Assembly: GCA_000406005.1 (NCBI GenBank)
Contig: ASZN01000018.1
Span: 1-60,356, forward strand
Source: Candidatus Poribacteria bacterium WGA-3G
GTDB taxonomy: Bacteria > Poribacteria > WGA-4E > WGA-3G
Direction: 5' to 3'
Length of the DNA stretch: 60,356 nucleotides
A program made the translations under genes and the position numbers. The notes under the pieces are model-generated. The model did no database searches. It had not been told where the DNA came from and saw nothing but the letters and a program-made list of their open reading frames with translations. This document shows positions 44,649 through 53,645 of the stretch, piece after piece; position 1 is the first letter of the stretch; every line of letters begins with the position of its first letter.

Positions 44649-47606
44649 ATGAAGAAAATGCGTCAAATACTTATCATCACACTCACGATCTGCCTAATTT
44701 CCACAACGGCATTTGCCGCAGACCACGTCCTCATCATCGGTGGTGCTGCCGGTGAGAAATCCTTTTACGATGCATTCTGGAATGCCACCTCCCGATTCCA
44801 TCAACTCCTAACCGATGAATACGGCTATACACCCGACCAAATTACTTTTCTCTTTGAAGATATGGACGCATCTGGCGCGGAAGGACTCGCCGATACCGAA
44901 TCGAGACGTGAACAGGTCTTAGCAGCGTTCGACCAACTCGCAGAGACCCTCCAACCCTCAGATCGGTTCCTGCTCTTCATGATCGGACACGCATCCCGCA
45001 CCAACAAAGGTGAACTGAAGTATAACCTGCTCGGACGAGACATTAGCGAAGCGGAATACATAACACGCATCAATAGCATCCCCGCCGAACGCCAGATTTT
45101 AATCTTCGGTTTCCCCTATAGCGGCAAACTTGTACCACAACTCAGTAAACCGGGACGTATCATCCTCACATCGAGTTCGCGAAATGAAGGTTATTCGCTA
45201 CAAGCAGGATTTGGCGATGCCTTTGTTGATGCCTTCTCCACTGCAACGAACGATACCGACAGAAACGGCGACATCTCGCTCTTAGAAGCGTTCTTATCGC
45301 TACAAGCACGGACAAAGGATTTCTACGAACAAAACGGCAACGTCCAAACGGAGCATCCGCATCTCGACGATAATGGCGACGGGAACGCTACCCGAAACTT
45401 GACAGTTGTAGAAAACGAAACAGATGATGGAACGCTCGCCGAAAAGACATTCTTAGGGACACGACGCGCGCCCTTAGAAAACGCACCCGTTTCAACCGAA
45501 TCGGATCCAGTCGTCAGTAACGAAACGACCGAAACAGAGGCACGCGGACGTGGACCCGACATCGTCTCTCAGAACTCCGAAAATCGTGGATCGTCACTCC
45601 CTTACAACTACATTAGCGAAGTAGACGAGCAAGCGATCCAAGAAATTATGGATAAACTCCCCTCTGAAAAAGATTATCCTGATGAGGGTGCAGTCGTCCT
45701 GTGGGAGAGCGTTGATGTCAATATCGATGAAAAAAGCCGTTATATCTATTCCACACGGCGGATCGCAAAAATCTTTAACGAAGACGGTAAAAACCTCGCA
45801 GAGGTGAGCATCCCTTATATGCGCGGCAGAGACGATGTCACGATCCATCATGCACGAACATTAACACCGAACGGTGAACTCGTTGAACTCGACAAAAACG
45901 AAATTATCGCCAATGTGCCACCGCCGAGTGCCGTGGACGCGGGACTCTACGTTGACGCACGACTGATGTACTTCACACTTCCGAAAGTTAGTGACGGTTG
46001 TATCATAGACTACGCCTATTCCACGAACAACGTCGGACACGTCATGCAAGGCGAATTCTGGCGGCAAGTCTATTTCCAAGGACCGCATCCGGTGCGATAT
46101 TACCGGCTCACAGTCCATATTCCAAAGAAAAAGCAGCTCTACTACCAGATTTCAGGCGCGTCCGCTGCCACAGATGCACAACCGGAGGCATCTTTCCGCG
46201 ATATCGAACCCACAATTACGGAAAATAACTACACCCGCACCTACACCTTTGAAACACGAAATGTACCACCGCTGAATGAAGAATACCTGATGCCCGCGCC
46301 TCAAGACCTCGCCTATAACATCAGTATCTCTTCACTCGATTCTTGGGATAAACTCGTGACGTGGTACACAACACTGATTCGGGAACAAGACAAGATTACA
46401 CCCGAAATCGCCAAAAAGACAGAGCAGATTCTCACGGGCGCGTGGACACGAAAGGAAAAAATAAAAAGGCTTTACGAATACGTCGCAACGAACATCCAGT
46501 ACCTCGGCTTCGAACTCGGCATTTGGGCGATCAAACCGTATCCCGCCGATCTTGTCTTGGAAGTGAAAAAAGGCGATTGCAAGGACAAAACGACACTCCT
46601 CTCGACCATGCTCGAATCCGCCGGCATCAACGCTTATCCTGTTCTCATCTCTGCTGGCGACACACGCGGCGTCAATGCCCATATCTTTGATGGTGGTTCT
46701 GAAGTTGAAGCCGTACCTTCGCTCTCCTATTTCAATCACATGATCCTCGCCGTCGAAGGCGGCAAAGACGACGAACTCATCTGGCTCGACCCGACAGCGG
46801 AGACGTGCGCATTTGGCGATTTCCCCGCCAGCGACCAAGACAGATGGACCCTGATTATCAACCCCCGGTTCTCAGAAAACACAGATGATACGAAATCCGA
46901 CGGCGCGACCGGCAGTATGGAGAATACACTCTACCGCTTCCAGAAAAGTCCCGCTCTCGACGCAACATCAAATCTCAAACAGGTTCACACCAACGTAAAG
47001 GTGAAGAGAGATATGAGCGTCTCTGTCCGCCAAGAATTGACACTCACAGGCAGCTACAATATGAAACTGCGAAGCCAACTCTCACATCTCCAAACCGCTG
47101 AAGAAAAATCCGAGTTCCTTCACAAACTTTTGGAACTCGACGATCGCGCAAAAGTCGAAAATTTCGAGGTCTCCGGACTTTCCGAACTCAAAGGTGAATT
47201 GAACATTGAACTCACCTGGACCTGTAAAGAATATCTCTACGCCATCGGTAAGCAGTTCGTGCTTGAGCTACCGCTTGTCAAACATCCTTACGCAGAATTA
47301 CTGAGTGAGGAACGCCGAATGTACCCTGCCGCTATCGGTAAGGCACTCACCCTTGAGGACAAAATCACCGTCAGCACCGAGGCACCCTTTAAGATCGATA
47401 TTGTCCCCGAAGAACAGGCACTAAAAACCGAAGTTGCGGAAATCCAACTCCGCTATACCAAATCCAAGCGCAAAGCCGAAATGCATCAGACCATCCGTTT
47501 CCTAACACCGAGGGTCACACCGGAGAACATCCTGCATCTCAAAGATGTCGTCAGAACCGCCTCAAACCGAGGAACAAAACGGTTCATATTAATACAAGAG
47601 TTTTAA
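44649..47606 (+). CDS. Secreted caspase-like (inactive)/DUF3857/transglutaminase-like protein
   Basis: A 985-residue exported protein with a signal peptide 1-23 (ending AFA). Residues ~25-250 have a caspase-like fold: the His region is FMIGHASR (His114), but the catalytic Cys position (normally ACYSG) reads F-P-Y-S-G at 155-159, so the protease is probably dead. After a linker come DUF3857 (~340-530) and a transglutaminase-like domain with an intact triad, Cys644 (GDCKDK), His697 (FNHMI) and Asp714 (LDPT). The last ~270 residues are beta-rich. The intact triad may act as a cysteine protease or crosslinking enzyme at the envelope. moxR follows after 160 nt of repeats. Confidence 0.88.
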   Translation: MKKMRQILIITLTICLISTTAFAADHVLIIGGAAGEKSFYDAFWNATSRFHQLLTDEYGYTPDQITFLFEDMDASGAEGLADTESRREQVLAAFDQLAETLQPSDRFLLFMIGHASRTNKGELKYNLLGRDISEAEYITRINSIPAERQILIFGFPYSGKLVPQLSKPGRIILTSSSRNEGYSLQAGFGDAFVDAFSTATNDTDRNGDISLLEAFLSLQARTKDFYEQNGNVQTEHPHLDDNGDGNATRNLTVVENETDDGTLAEKTFLGTRRAPLENAPVSTESDPVVSNETTETEARGRGPDIVSQNSENRGSSLPYNYISEVDEQAIQEIMDKLPSEKDYPDEGAVVLWESVDVNIDEKSRYIYSTRRIAKIFNEDGKNLAEVSIPYMRGRDDVTIHHARTLTPNGELVELDKNEIIANVPPPSAVDAGLYVDARLMYFTLPKVSDGCIIDYAYSTNNVGHVMQGEFWRQVYFQGPHPVRYYRLTVHIPKKKQLYYQISGASAATDAQPEASFRDIEPTITENNYTRTYTFETRNVPPLNEEYLMPAPQDLAYNISISSLDSWDKLVTWYTTLIREQDKITPEIAKKTEQILTGAWTRKEKIKRLYEYVATNIQYLGFELGIWAIKPYPADLVLEVKKGDCKDKTTLLSTMLESAGINAYPVLISAGDTRGVNAHIFDGGSEVEAVPSLSYFNHMILAVEGGKDDELIWLDPTAETCAFGDFPASDQDRWTLIINPRFSENTDDTKSDGATGSMENTLYRFQKSPALDATSNLKQVHTNVKVKRDMSVSVRQELTLTGSYNMKLRSQLSHLQTAEEKSEFLHKLLELDDRAKVENFEVSGLSELKGELNIELTWTCKEYLYAIGKQFVLELPLVKHPYAELLSEERRMYPAAIGKALTLEDKITVSTEAPFKIDIVPEEQALKTEVAEIQLRYTKSKRKAEMHQTIRFLTPRVTPENILHLKDVVRTASNRGTKRFILIQEF

Positions 47607-47609
47607 TAG

Positions 47610-47700
47610 TCGTCAGTCGCCAGTTGTCAGTCGCCAGTTAAGAGAAAGACTTGATGAATCAGATCGCCTTCTTAACTGATAACTGATAACTGAAAGATTT
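47610..47700. repeat. CAGTTATCAGTT-type repeat tract
   Basis: Units GTCAGTCGCCAGTT and AACTGATAACTGATAACTG; CAGTTAAG pairs with CTTAACTG at ~70 nt distance. Related to the tract at 43928-44060, so the two flank moaC and the 985-residue gene. Confidence 0.65.
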
Positions 47701-47766
47701 TTCGCAGAAAAATCGTACTGAAAACTGTTCCTCTGAAAACGAAAAAAACGAGGTAACCAAGTAGAA

Positions 47767-48774
47767 ATGCCAGCAACTGAAGAAGTTAAAGCAATAGAAA
47801 AACTCATGGAGAGCCAAGAGCTCATCTTGGCACAACTCAAAAAGGTCATCGTTGGGCAAGAGGAGGTTGTCAATCAGATGTTGATGGCACTTTTTGCTGG
47901 TGGACACTGCCTGTTAGAAGGTGTCCCAGGACTCGCCAAAACCCTTATGATTAGGACCCTGGCGCAGATACTGAACCTTAAGTTCAAAAGAATCCAGTTC
48001 ACCCCAGATTTGATGCCTGCCGACATCACCGGCACAGATGTCCTTGAGGAAGATCGGGCAACCGGACATCGCACCATTCGGTTTATTCAGGGACCGATCT
48101 TCGCGAACATCCTCCTCGCAGATGAGATTAACCGGACACCACCGAAAACGCAAGCCGCACTCTTAGAAGCGATGCAGGAATACCATGTCACCGCTGGCGG
48201 CAACGAATTCCAATTGGAGCAACCCTTCTTTGTCCTCGCCACACAGAACCCGATTGAGCAAGAAGGGACATATCCGTTACCAGAAGCGCAGTTGGATCGG
48301 TTCATGTTCAAAATTGTCATCGACTATCCGACAGAAGCAGAGGAGACAGACATCGTTTCAGCAACGACTGGGGCAGAGATACCTGAACTCGAAGGCACAC
48401 TCTCCGGGCATGCTATTGTAGCACTCCACGATATTGTGAGGCGTGTACCTGCTGCCGATAACGTGGTACAATACGCCGTAAAAATCGCGCGCGCAACACG
48501 TCCAAAAGAGGAAGACGCACCCGATTTCATACAACAGTGGGTACGCTGGGGTGCCGGACCGCGTGCCGGACAATACCTTATTTTAGGCGCGAAAGCCAGA
48601 GCCATCCTACGCGGACGCTACAACGCCTCCTGCGAAGACGTGAAATCCGTTGCCCCCGCAGTGCTACGCCACCGTATCCTAACCAACTTCCACGCCGAAG
48701 CCGAAGGCGTTGGCTCAGACACCGTCATCCAACGCCTACTCGACACAGTACAAGAACCCGCTTCAAAGCTGTAG
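47767..48774 (+). CDS. MoxR-family AAA+ ATPase
   Basis: A 335-residue MoxR AAA+ ATPase, a chaperone that assembles or activates partner (often VWA-domain or metalloenzyme) complexes. Walker A is GVPGLAKT, Walker B LLADEINRTPPKTQ, sensor 1 ATQNPIEQEGTYPLPEAQLDRF (split), and the C-terminal lid follows. Usually DUF58 and VWA genes come next; here the next gene is a glycosyltransferase after 185 nt, so the usual cluster is not intact. The upstream transglutaminase-like gene is a frequent companion of MoxR operons. The N-terminus (MPATEEVKAIEKL) suits the ATG at 47767. Confidence 0.94.
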   Translation: MPATEEVKAIEKLMESQELILAQLKKVIVGQEEVVNQMLMALFAGGHCLLEGVPGLAKTLMIRTLAQILNLKFKRIQFTPDLMPADITGTDVLEEDRATGHRTIRFIQGPIFANILLADEINRTPPKTQAALLEAMQEYHVTAGGNEFQLEQPFFVLATQNPIEQEGTYPLPEAQLDRFMFKIVIDYPTEAEETDIVSATTGAEIPELEGTLSGHAIVALHDIVRRVPAADNVVQYAVKIARATRPKEEDAPDFIQQWVRWGAGPRAGQYLILGAKARAILRGRYNASCEDVKSVAPAVLRHRILTNFHAEAEGVGSDTVIQRLLDTVQEPASKL

Positions 48775-48832
48775 CACTCACCTTATGCAGGCGGGGTTTG
48801 ATGAAGTTTAAGAAAATAAATCGGTAATTGAC

Positions 48833-48890
48833 GGGCAATGAATTGCCCTACTACAAACAAGCAGGCTCGTAGTAGTGCGATTCATCGCAC
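48833..48890. repeat. Modular palindromes GGGCAATGAATTGCCC / GTGCGATTCATCGCAC
   Basis: Two palindromes side by side at 48833-48848 and 48875-48890 between moxR and the glycosyltransferase. The same modules recur at 54969-55009 and 55196-55211, often bordered by GTAGTAG or CTACTAC. Confidence 0.75.
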
Positions 48891-48959
48891 GTTCCGACAT
48901 TACCGAATTAATAAATTAATCTTCATCAACCCCGCCGTGCTTTGTACGATGAGGACACC

Positions 48960-49664
48960 ATGCCAACAGTCTCAGTCATCATCCCAGTCCTCAACGAAGA
49001 GAACGCAATCGCCAAAGTCATCAACGACATCCCGAAAACGGCACACAGCGGAAAAATCACACTTCAAGAAATCATCGTCGTTGACAACGGCTGCACCGAC
49101 AACACCGCCGCTATCGCAAAACGCAACGGCGCACGCGTTGTCACCGAATCGCGGCGCGGATACGGATACGCCTGTCTCGCTGGCATCGCCGCACTTGCAA
49201 CGCACCCACCAGACATCGTCGTCTTTCTCGATGGCGACTACAGCGACTACCCGACCGACATGCCACAACTCCTACAACCCATACTCGAAAACAGAGCCGC
49301 ACTCGTCATCGGCGCAAGGACACAAGGCGATGCAAAAGCGGCATTACTACCACAAGCACGCTTCGGCAACTGGCTCGCCTGTTTCCTGATACAACATTTC
49401 TTCGGAGTCCGCTATACAGACTTAGGCCCCTTCCGCGCCATCCGATACCCGGAGCTGCTGACCTTAAACATGCAAGACAAGACCTTCGGATGGACAGTCG
49501 AGATGCAGCTGAAAGCCGCGAAACGTGGGATCCCTGTCTGTGAAGTTCCTGTCCGGTATCGCAAGCGCATCGGCACCTCCAAGATCACCGGTACATTCAC
49601 CGGCACCCTCAAAGCAGGCTACAAAATCCTTACAACCCTCTTTTATCATCGTTTTTTGGTGTAG
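48960..49664 (+). CDS. Family 2 glycosyltransferase (dolichol-phosphate-mannose synthase-like)
   Basis: A 234-residue GT-A-fold glycosyltransferase. The opening VSVIIPVLNEENAIAKVI is the nucleotide-sugar site; VVDNGCTDNTA and the DxD-type FLDGDYSDYP bind the metal; KTFGWTVEMQLKA and EVPVRYRKRIGTSKITG are typical of the DPM1/WcaA-like group. There is no membrane helix, so the product is peripheral. It would move a sugar to a polyprenyl phosphate or glycan. The ATG at 48960 follows GAGG by 6 nt. Confidence 0.92.
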   Translation: MPTVSVIIPVLNEENAIAKVINDIPKTAHSGKITLQEIIVVDNGCTDNTAAIAKRNGARVVTESRRGYGYACLAGIAALATHPPDIVVFLDGDYSDYPTDMPQLLQPILENRAALVIGARTQGDAKAALLPQARFGNWLACFLIQHFFGVRYTDLGPFRAIRYPELLTLNMQDKTFGWTVEMQLKAAKRGIPVCEVPVRYRKRIGTSKITGTFTGTLKAGYKILTTLFYHRFLV

Positions 49665-49731
49665 GCTCATACGTGTCAATTTTAGAAAAATAAAACGCCG
49701 CCGAACGATTTCCCAATTGTGCATTTTCCAC

Positions 49732-49760
49732 TTGAAACCCCTCTGAATTAACGCTATACT
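49732..49760 (+). promoter_or_regulatory. Sigma70-type promoter of the DUF104 gene
   Basis: TTGAAA and TATACT are exactly 17 nt apart, ~33 nt before the GTG start, with GGAGG close behind. It would drive the toxin-antitoxin island from its left end. Confidence 0.65.
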
Positions 49761-49793
49761 CATTCTAAAAACAGAGATGGAGGTTTGCAAACA

Positions 49794-50051
49794 GTGAAAA
49801 GAAAAAAGATAAAAGCAACATACAGAAACGGCGTTATTGAACCGTTGGATAGGATTGACCTTCCCGAAGGACAGGAACTTGAAGTCGAATTCAGCGTTCT
49901 CCAAAAAACGCCTTGTGAACTTACTCACGAAGCAAAAACAGAATTGATTCAAAAGATGAGTGGTTCAATGAAAGGAACATGGGGAAGCACGGTCGAAGAA
50001 ATTGACGCTTATATAAAATCAGAAAGGCAATCATGGGATCGAGAATTTTAG
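49794..50051 (+). CDS. DUF104-family antitoxin
   Basis: An 85-residue protein. The pattern IKATYRNGVIEPLDRIDLPEGQELEVEF is that of DUF104 (AF2212-like) antitoxins, which partner PIN-domain toxins. The C-terminal half is a helix that would wrap the toxin. The start is taken as GTG 49794, 10 nt after GGAGG; a TTG at 49785 is too close to the box. The stop overlaps the following gene by 19 nt, as toxin-antitoxin pairs do. Confidence 0.85.
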   Translation: MKRKKIKATYRNGVIEPLDRIDLPEGQELEVEFSVLQKTPCELTHEAKTELIQKMSGSMKGTWGSTVEEIDAYIKSERQSWDREF

Positions 50052-50482
50052 ATTTCCCGGCAGCAAATTCTCATGTGCCATCCGTGTTGCTGGACACTTC
50101 TGTTCTCATATACTATCTTGAAGGGATTGAACCTTACTCGCAGGTCTATAAACTATTTGGAGAAAAAAGAAAAACAATGTTACAGTCCTATACTGCACTT
50201 ATCCGACAGACCGAGGGATGGTGGATCGGGTGGATACTGGAAGTCCGTGGGGTTATATGTCAAGAACGAACAAGAAGTGAATTATTAGATACACTTCAAA
50301 TCACGCTTCGCGAAGTATTAGAATTTGACGGGCCGGAAGTGTCTCACCGAACTGAAAGTGAGGTCAAGGAGATAAAAACTTCTGACATCTTAGAGTTCGG
50401 CGATCCGGGAGCATCGCATCAAACTGAAAGCGGATTTGAAGAAGTAAAAATTGATGTATCAACTCCCCTAAACTCCCTTTAA
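50033..50482 (+). pseudogene. PIN-toxin N-terminus fused in frame to HicB-type antitoxin
   Basis: A 149-residue chimera. Residues ~18-48 (LLDTSVLIYYLEGIEPY) are the first strand and acidic residue of a PIN RNase, but everything beyond is gone. From residue 49 the protein becomes HicB-like: MLQSYTALIRQTEGWWIGWI and EVRGVICQERTRSELL, LREVLEF. An ATG at 50177 could start HicB alone. The last 48 residues are a 24-residue unit in tandem (LEFDGPEVSHRTES / LEFGDPGASHQTES). The PIN active site is incomplete, so RNase activity is unlikely. No HicA toxin lies beside it. Confidence 0.75.
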
Positions 50483-50563
50483 TACATAGAGTATGTGAAA
50501 ATTCAGGTTACACACCCACAACTATTTGCACACCACTTGAACTTTTGTTGGAGGCTTCTTAAA

Positions 50564-50776
50564 ATGTTGAAAGACCCAATTATTGAAGAGATTCACCGAA
50601 TTCGCGACGAGTGGGCTGCTTCTTTTCAGTACGATTTACGAGCACTTTGTGAGGACATAAAACAGCAGGAGAAACGCGACTTCCTCACCGACGAACACGG
50701 AAATCTCATAAAGGACGAAAAAGGTGGCTTGATCCTTAAGCCTGAAGTCGCTGCCCGACGTACAACCAGATACTAA
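50564..50776 (+). CDS. Small conserved-looking hypothetical protein, 70 aa
   Basis: A 70-residue protein (DPIIEEIHRIRDEWAASF, then YDLRALCEDIKQQEK). Proteins with this DPIxEExxxIRxE...Y-D-L-x-A-I/L-C-E-D pattern commonly accompany toxin-antitoxin genes in cyanobacteria and similar genomes, as I recall. GGAGG is 9 nt before the ATG. No known activity. Confidence 0.7.
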   Translation: MLKDPIIEEIHRIRDEWAASFQYDLRALCEDIKQQEKRDFLTDEHGNLIKDEKGGLILKPEVAARRTTRY

Positions 50777-50841
50777 AAAGGCGCGCTACCGACTTTCCAA
50801 AACTGACAACCGCGTTTCCGTTGATAAAATCCGGATAAACC

Positions 50842-51336
50842 ATGAAAAACAAATCTTCCGACAACACCTCAAACATAAATAGTTCGCCTGAACGTAACCC
50901 AAAACCTACACAAAAAGGCGAAATCAAGCTTCTGGATGTCGTCGAGCTCACACAGGATATCCCTGAGCATAATCTCAAGCGCGGAGCAGTCGGCACGGTT
51001 GTCGAAATCCTGGCAAACGGCGAAGCGTATGAGGTCGAATTCAGCAATGCCTACCGGCAAATGTCCAAGTGCCTTAGTTTTCTTGCCTCTCAACTTAGAG
51101 TGATTCCGCACGAACAGATAAAAGCGGATCTGAAACTTCAAAGAGATAAACAACAAGTAAAAGGAATTACAGAAAAGGGAAAAAATGCCGCCGCACAACG
51201 CCTCATCAAAGCGATGGAAAAACCACCACATCTCACAGACGAAGACATTGAGGCACTAAATCGGTCCATAAAAGAGGGAGAAATACCTATAAAGTTCGAT
51301 TCGATTTTTGAACCGGATGAATGCGATGAAGAATGA
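50842..51336 (+). CDS. DUF4926-like domain plus second antitoxin-like segment
   Basis: A 164-residue protein. Residues ~27-95 (IKLLDVVELTQDIPEH, LKRGAVGTVVEIL, YEVEFSN) match the small DUF4926 beta-barrel seen next to toxin-antitoxin genes. Residues ~120-164 (PPHLTDEDIEALNRSIKEGEIP, FDSIFEPDE) look like a separate short antitoxin-like helix unit. The first ~25 residues are hydrophilic and disordered. Function unknown; position in the island suggests regulation or antitoxin work. Confidence 0.7.
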   Translation: MKNKSSDNTSNINSSPERNPKPTQKGEIKLLDVVELTQDIPEHNLKRGAVGTVVEILANGEAYEVEFSNAYRQMSKCLSFLASQLRVIPHEQIKADLKLQRDKQQVKGITEKGKNAAAQRLIKAMEKPPHLTDEDIEALNRSIKEGEIPIKFDSIFEPDECDEE

Positions 51337-51377
51337 ACAAACTTGCATAACACAGATCAACCGAAAGGATTTTTTTT

Positions 51378-52121
51378 ATTCCCACACTCGAATTCAACGG
51401 AAAACACCACATCTACACCCACCACCTCACCGTCCCCTACCGACCACTTGAAACTGACAAAAACCGCTCCTGCAACCCAACCGGAGAAGATGATAACCTC
51501 ATCATTCACGGCGACAACCTGCATGCCCTCAAAGCATTACTCCCTCGCTATACCAACCGAATCAAGTGCATCTACATCGACCCACCTTACAACACCGGCA
51601 ACGAAGGATGGGTTTACAACGACAATGTAAGAAGTCCACTCATGCAAGGATGGTTCAAGGAAAATAGTCCTATTGACAACGAAGACTTGGAACGACATGA
51701 TAAATGGCTCTGCATGATGTGGCCGAGATTGCACCTGCTAAAAGAACTTCTTGCTGAAGATGGTGTAATTTTCATTTCTATAGATAATAATGAACAGCAC
51801 CACCTACGAATGCTGATGAATGATATTTTTGGAAAAGAGAATTTTATTGAGTCTTTAATCTGGCGTTCAAGGTTAGGGCGTGGGGCAACCGCCAGAAATA
51901 CCGCCACATTGCACGAGTATATCATCGCTTATGCCAAGGATATAGCGTCAGTAGAATTCAGAGAAGATAAGCGAGTTAGGGAAATGGAGTCAAGGGAAAG
52001 ATTACGACAATGGGGACAAGGCGATAGACGAGAAGATAGACCAACAATGTACTATCCTATTTATTCCGACAAATTCGGCGAAGTCTACCCCATAAGACCA
52101 GATGGAACTGATGGACGTTAA
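51378..52121 (+). pseudogene. Truncated type III DNA methyltransferase (Mod), N-terminal part
   Basis: The frame encodes about 247 residues of a type III (beta-class) modification subunit: PTLEFNGKHHIYTHHL, DDNLIIHGDNLHALKALL, the catalytic I-D-P-P-Y-N-T-G (Asp68) and DGVIFISIDNNEQHHL. It ends at 52121, before the target-recognition domain and the SAM-binding F-x-G-x-G that follow in this class. The expected start is an ATT at 51378 behind AAGGA. The frame therefore has a doubtful start and lacks more than half of the protein. It overlaps the Res remnant in a different frame. Confidence 0.85.
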
Positions 52122-53544
52122 GGTGCCTCCGGATGCGATACGCGTTAAATCCGCGACACAGAACGAACTTCAAGGCGAAGACCTGCTATCCAAGAACTCA
52201 CAGGTAAAATGGATCATTACAAAAGCAGCACTCATGGAGGGGTGGGACTGTTCATTTGCCTATTTGTTAGTGGTATTGGACAGGACACGCTCACAGAATG
52301 CTATTACGCAACTCGTCGGGCGTGTCATGCGGCAACCACACGCGCAACTCACCGGCAGAGAATCCCTCGATCAATGCTATGTTTTTTGCAATGACACCGA
52401 CGTTGATGGCGCTGTCAAACAGGTCAAGAAGGGATTAGAATCGCAAGGACTCACTGGCTTAGAAGATAAAATCTTGGGCAAGGGAAATACCCAAGATCAA
52501 GCAGATTTCCAAACGGAGACAGTCCGCCGCCGCAAGCCATTTCGGGGGCAGGAGATTTATCTACCAGTGGTACGCCATAAAGACGGTCCAGAATGGATTC
52601 AACTCAATTATCAGGCGCATATTTTACCGCATATAGACTGGTCCGAAATTAAGCCTCTCGATCCGAATGCATCAGCACCCGATGGTGCGACATTACGGAC
52701 CGCGACGGTTAATGTTGGCGATGCGCCACCCGTTTTCCATGAAGACCAAAAACCACACGTTGAGAAAAATATTAGTGTATCCGAATTTGCACACTGCCTG
52801 TCGGACATTGTGCCAAACCCATGGCAAGCGGCTCGGATTGCAGAAGAATTGATCGAAGGTCTCAAGACAAACGGACAAACCGATGAGAAAATCTACGATA
52901 GACGTTCTTATCTCATACCGACGTTGCAGGAATATGTAGCAAATGAAGTAGAAAATCAAGCCGAGCAGATATTTCGTAAAAAACTGGATAGTGGAGAAAT
53001 CCAATTCGACTTGGATGTAGGTGAACCGAACTATAAACTGCGGCAAAGTTACAAAATTGAGGTTCACGCCAATCAAAATCAACTTGCAAAATATGGGAAA
53101 CCGGTTCAAATCAGTCTGTTTGAACCGATGTACGAGTATCCCTCAGATAACGAATTGGAAAAGAATTTTGCCCATTTTCTCGATGGCGAGAAGGCACTGC
53201 AATGGTGGCATCGGGTCGTGGCGCGTCAACACGGCGAGTATTACGTGCAAGGTTGGAACAAACAACGCATCTATCCAGACTTTGTTGCGATGGCAAAAGA
53301 AGTTGAAGGTATGACACGTGTCCTAATTTTTGAAACAAAGGGACCACAATTTGAACATAACCGTGACACCGAGTACAAGCGAAAAGTCTTGAAAACACTT
53401 GAAAAAGCATTCAACGCCACCAACGACACGAAAATGCGTGAAGTCCCAACACAGACAGGCATCTTTCGATTGGTTTTCAACGCCCAAGAGTTTTCAGAGA
53501 TTTCCGCACAGTTGAATGAGGGTAGGTATTCCACGGAAAGTTAG
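52102..53544 (+). pseudogene. Truncated type III restriction subunit (Res), C-terminal part
   Basis: The frame encodes the last ~480 residues of a type III restriction subunit: helicase motifs V and VI (KWIITKAALMEGWD; AITQLVGRVMRQP) and, near the end, a PD-(D/E)xK nuclease site with Asp393 (YPDF) and Glu411-x-Lys413 (FETKG). The N-terminal RecA lobe with Walker A and DEAD-type motifs is missing, so no ATP-driven cleavage is expected. The 5' end is joined to the Mod remnant. Long open frame and clean motifs suggest a recent deletion. Confidence 0.85.
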
Positions 53545-53570
53545 CGTAGCAATAGCCTGCCATTTAACTT

Positions 53571-53599
53571 TTGCTTTTTCCCACCAAATGTGCTACTAT
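53571..53599 (+). promoter_or_regulatory. Possible promoter of the AAA ATPase gene
   Basis: TTGCTT and TACTAT, 17 nt apart, lie ~45 nt upstream of the ATG at 53646. Confidence 0.5.
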
Positions 53600-53645
53600 T
53601 TTAACAATGAATTGAGGGGTATAGATTCTAAGAGGGAGCCGAATC

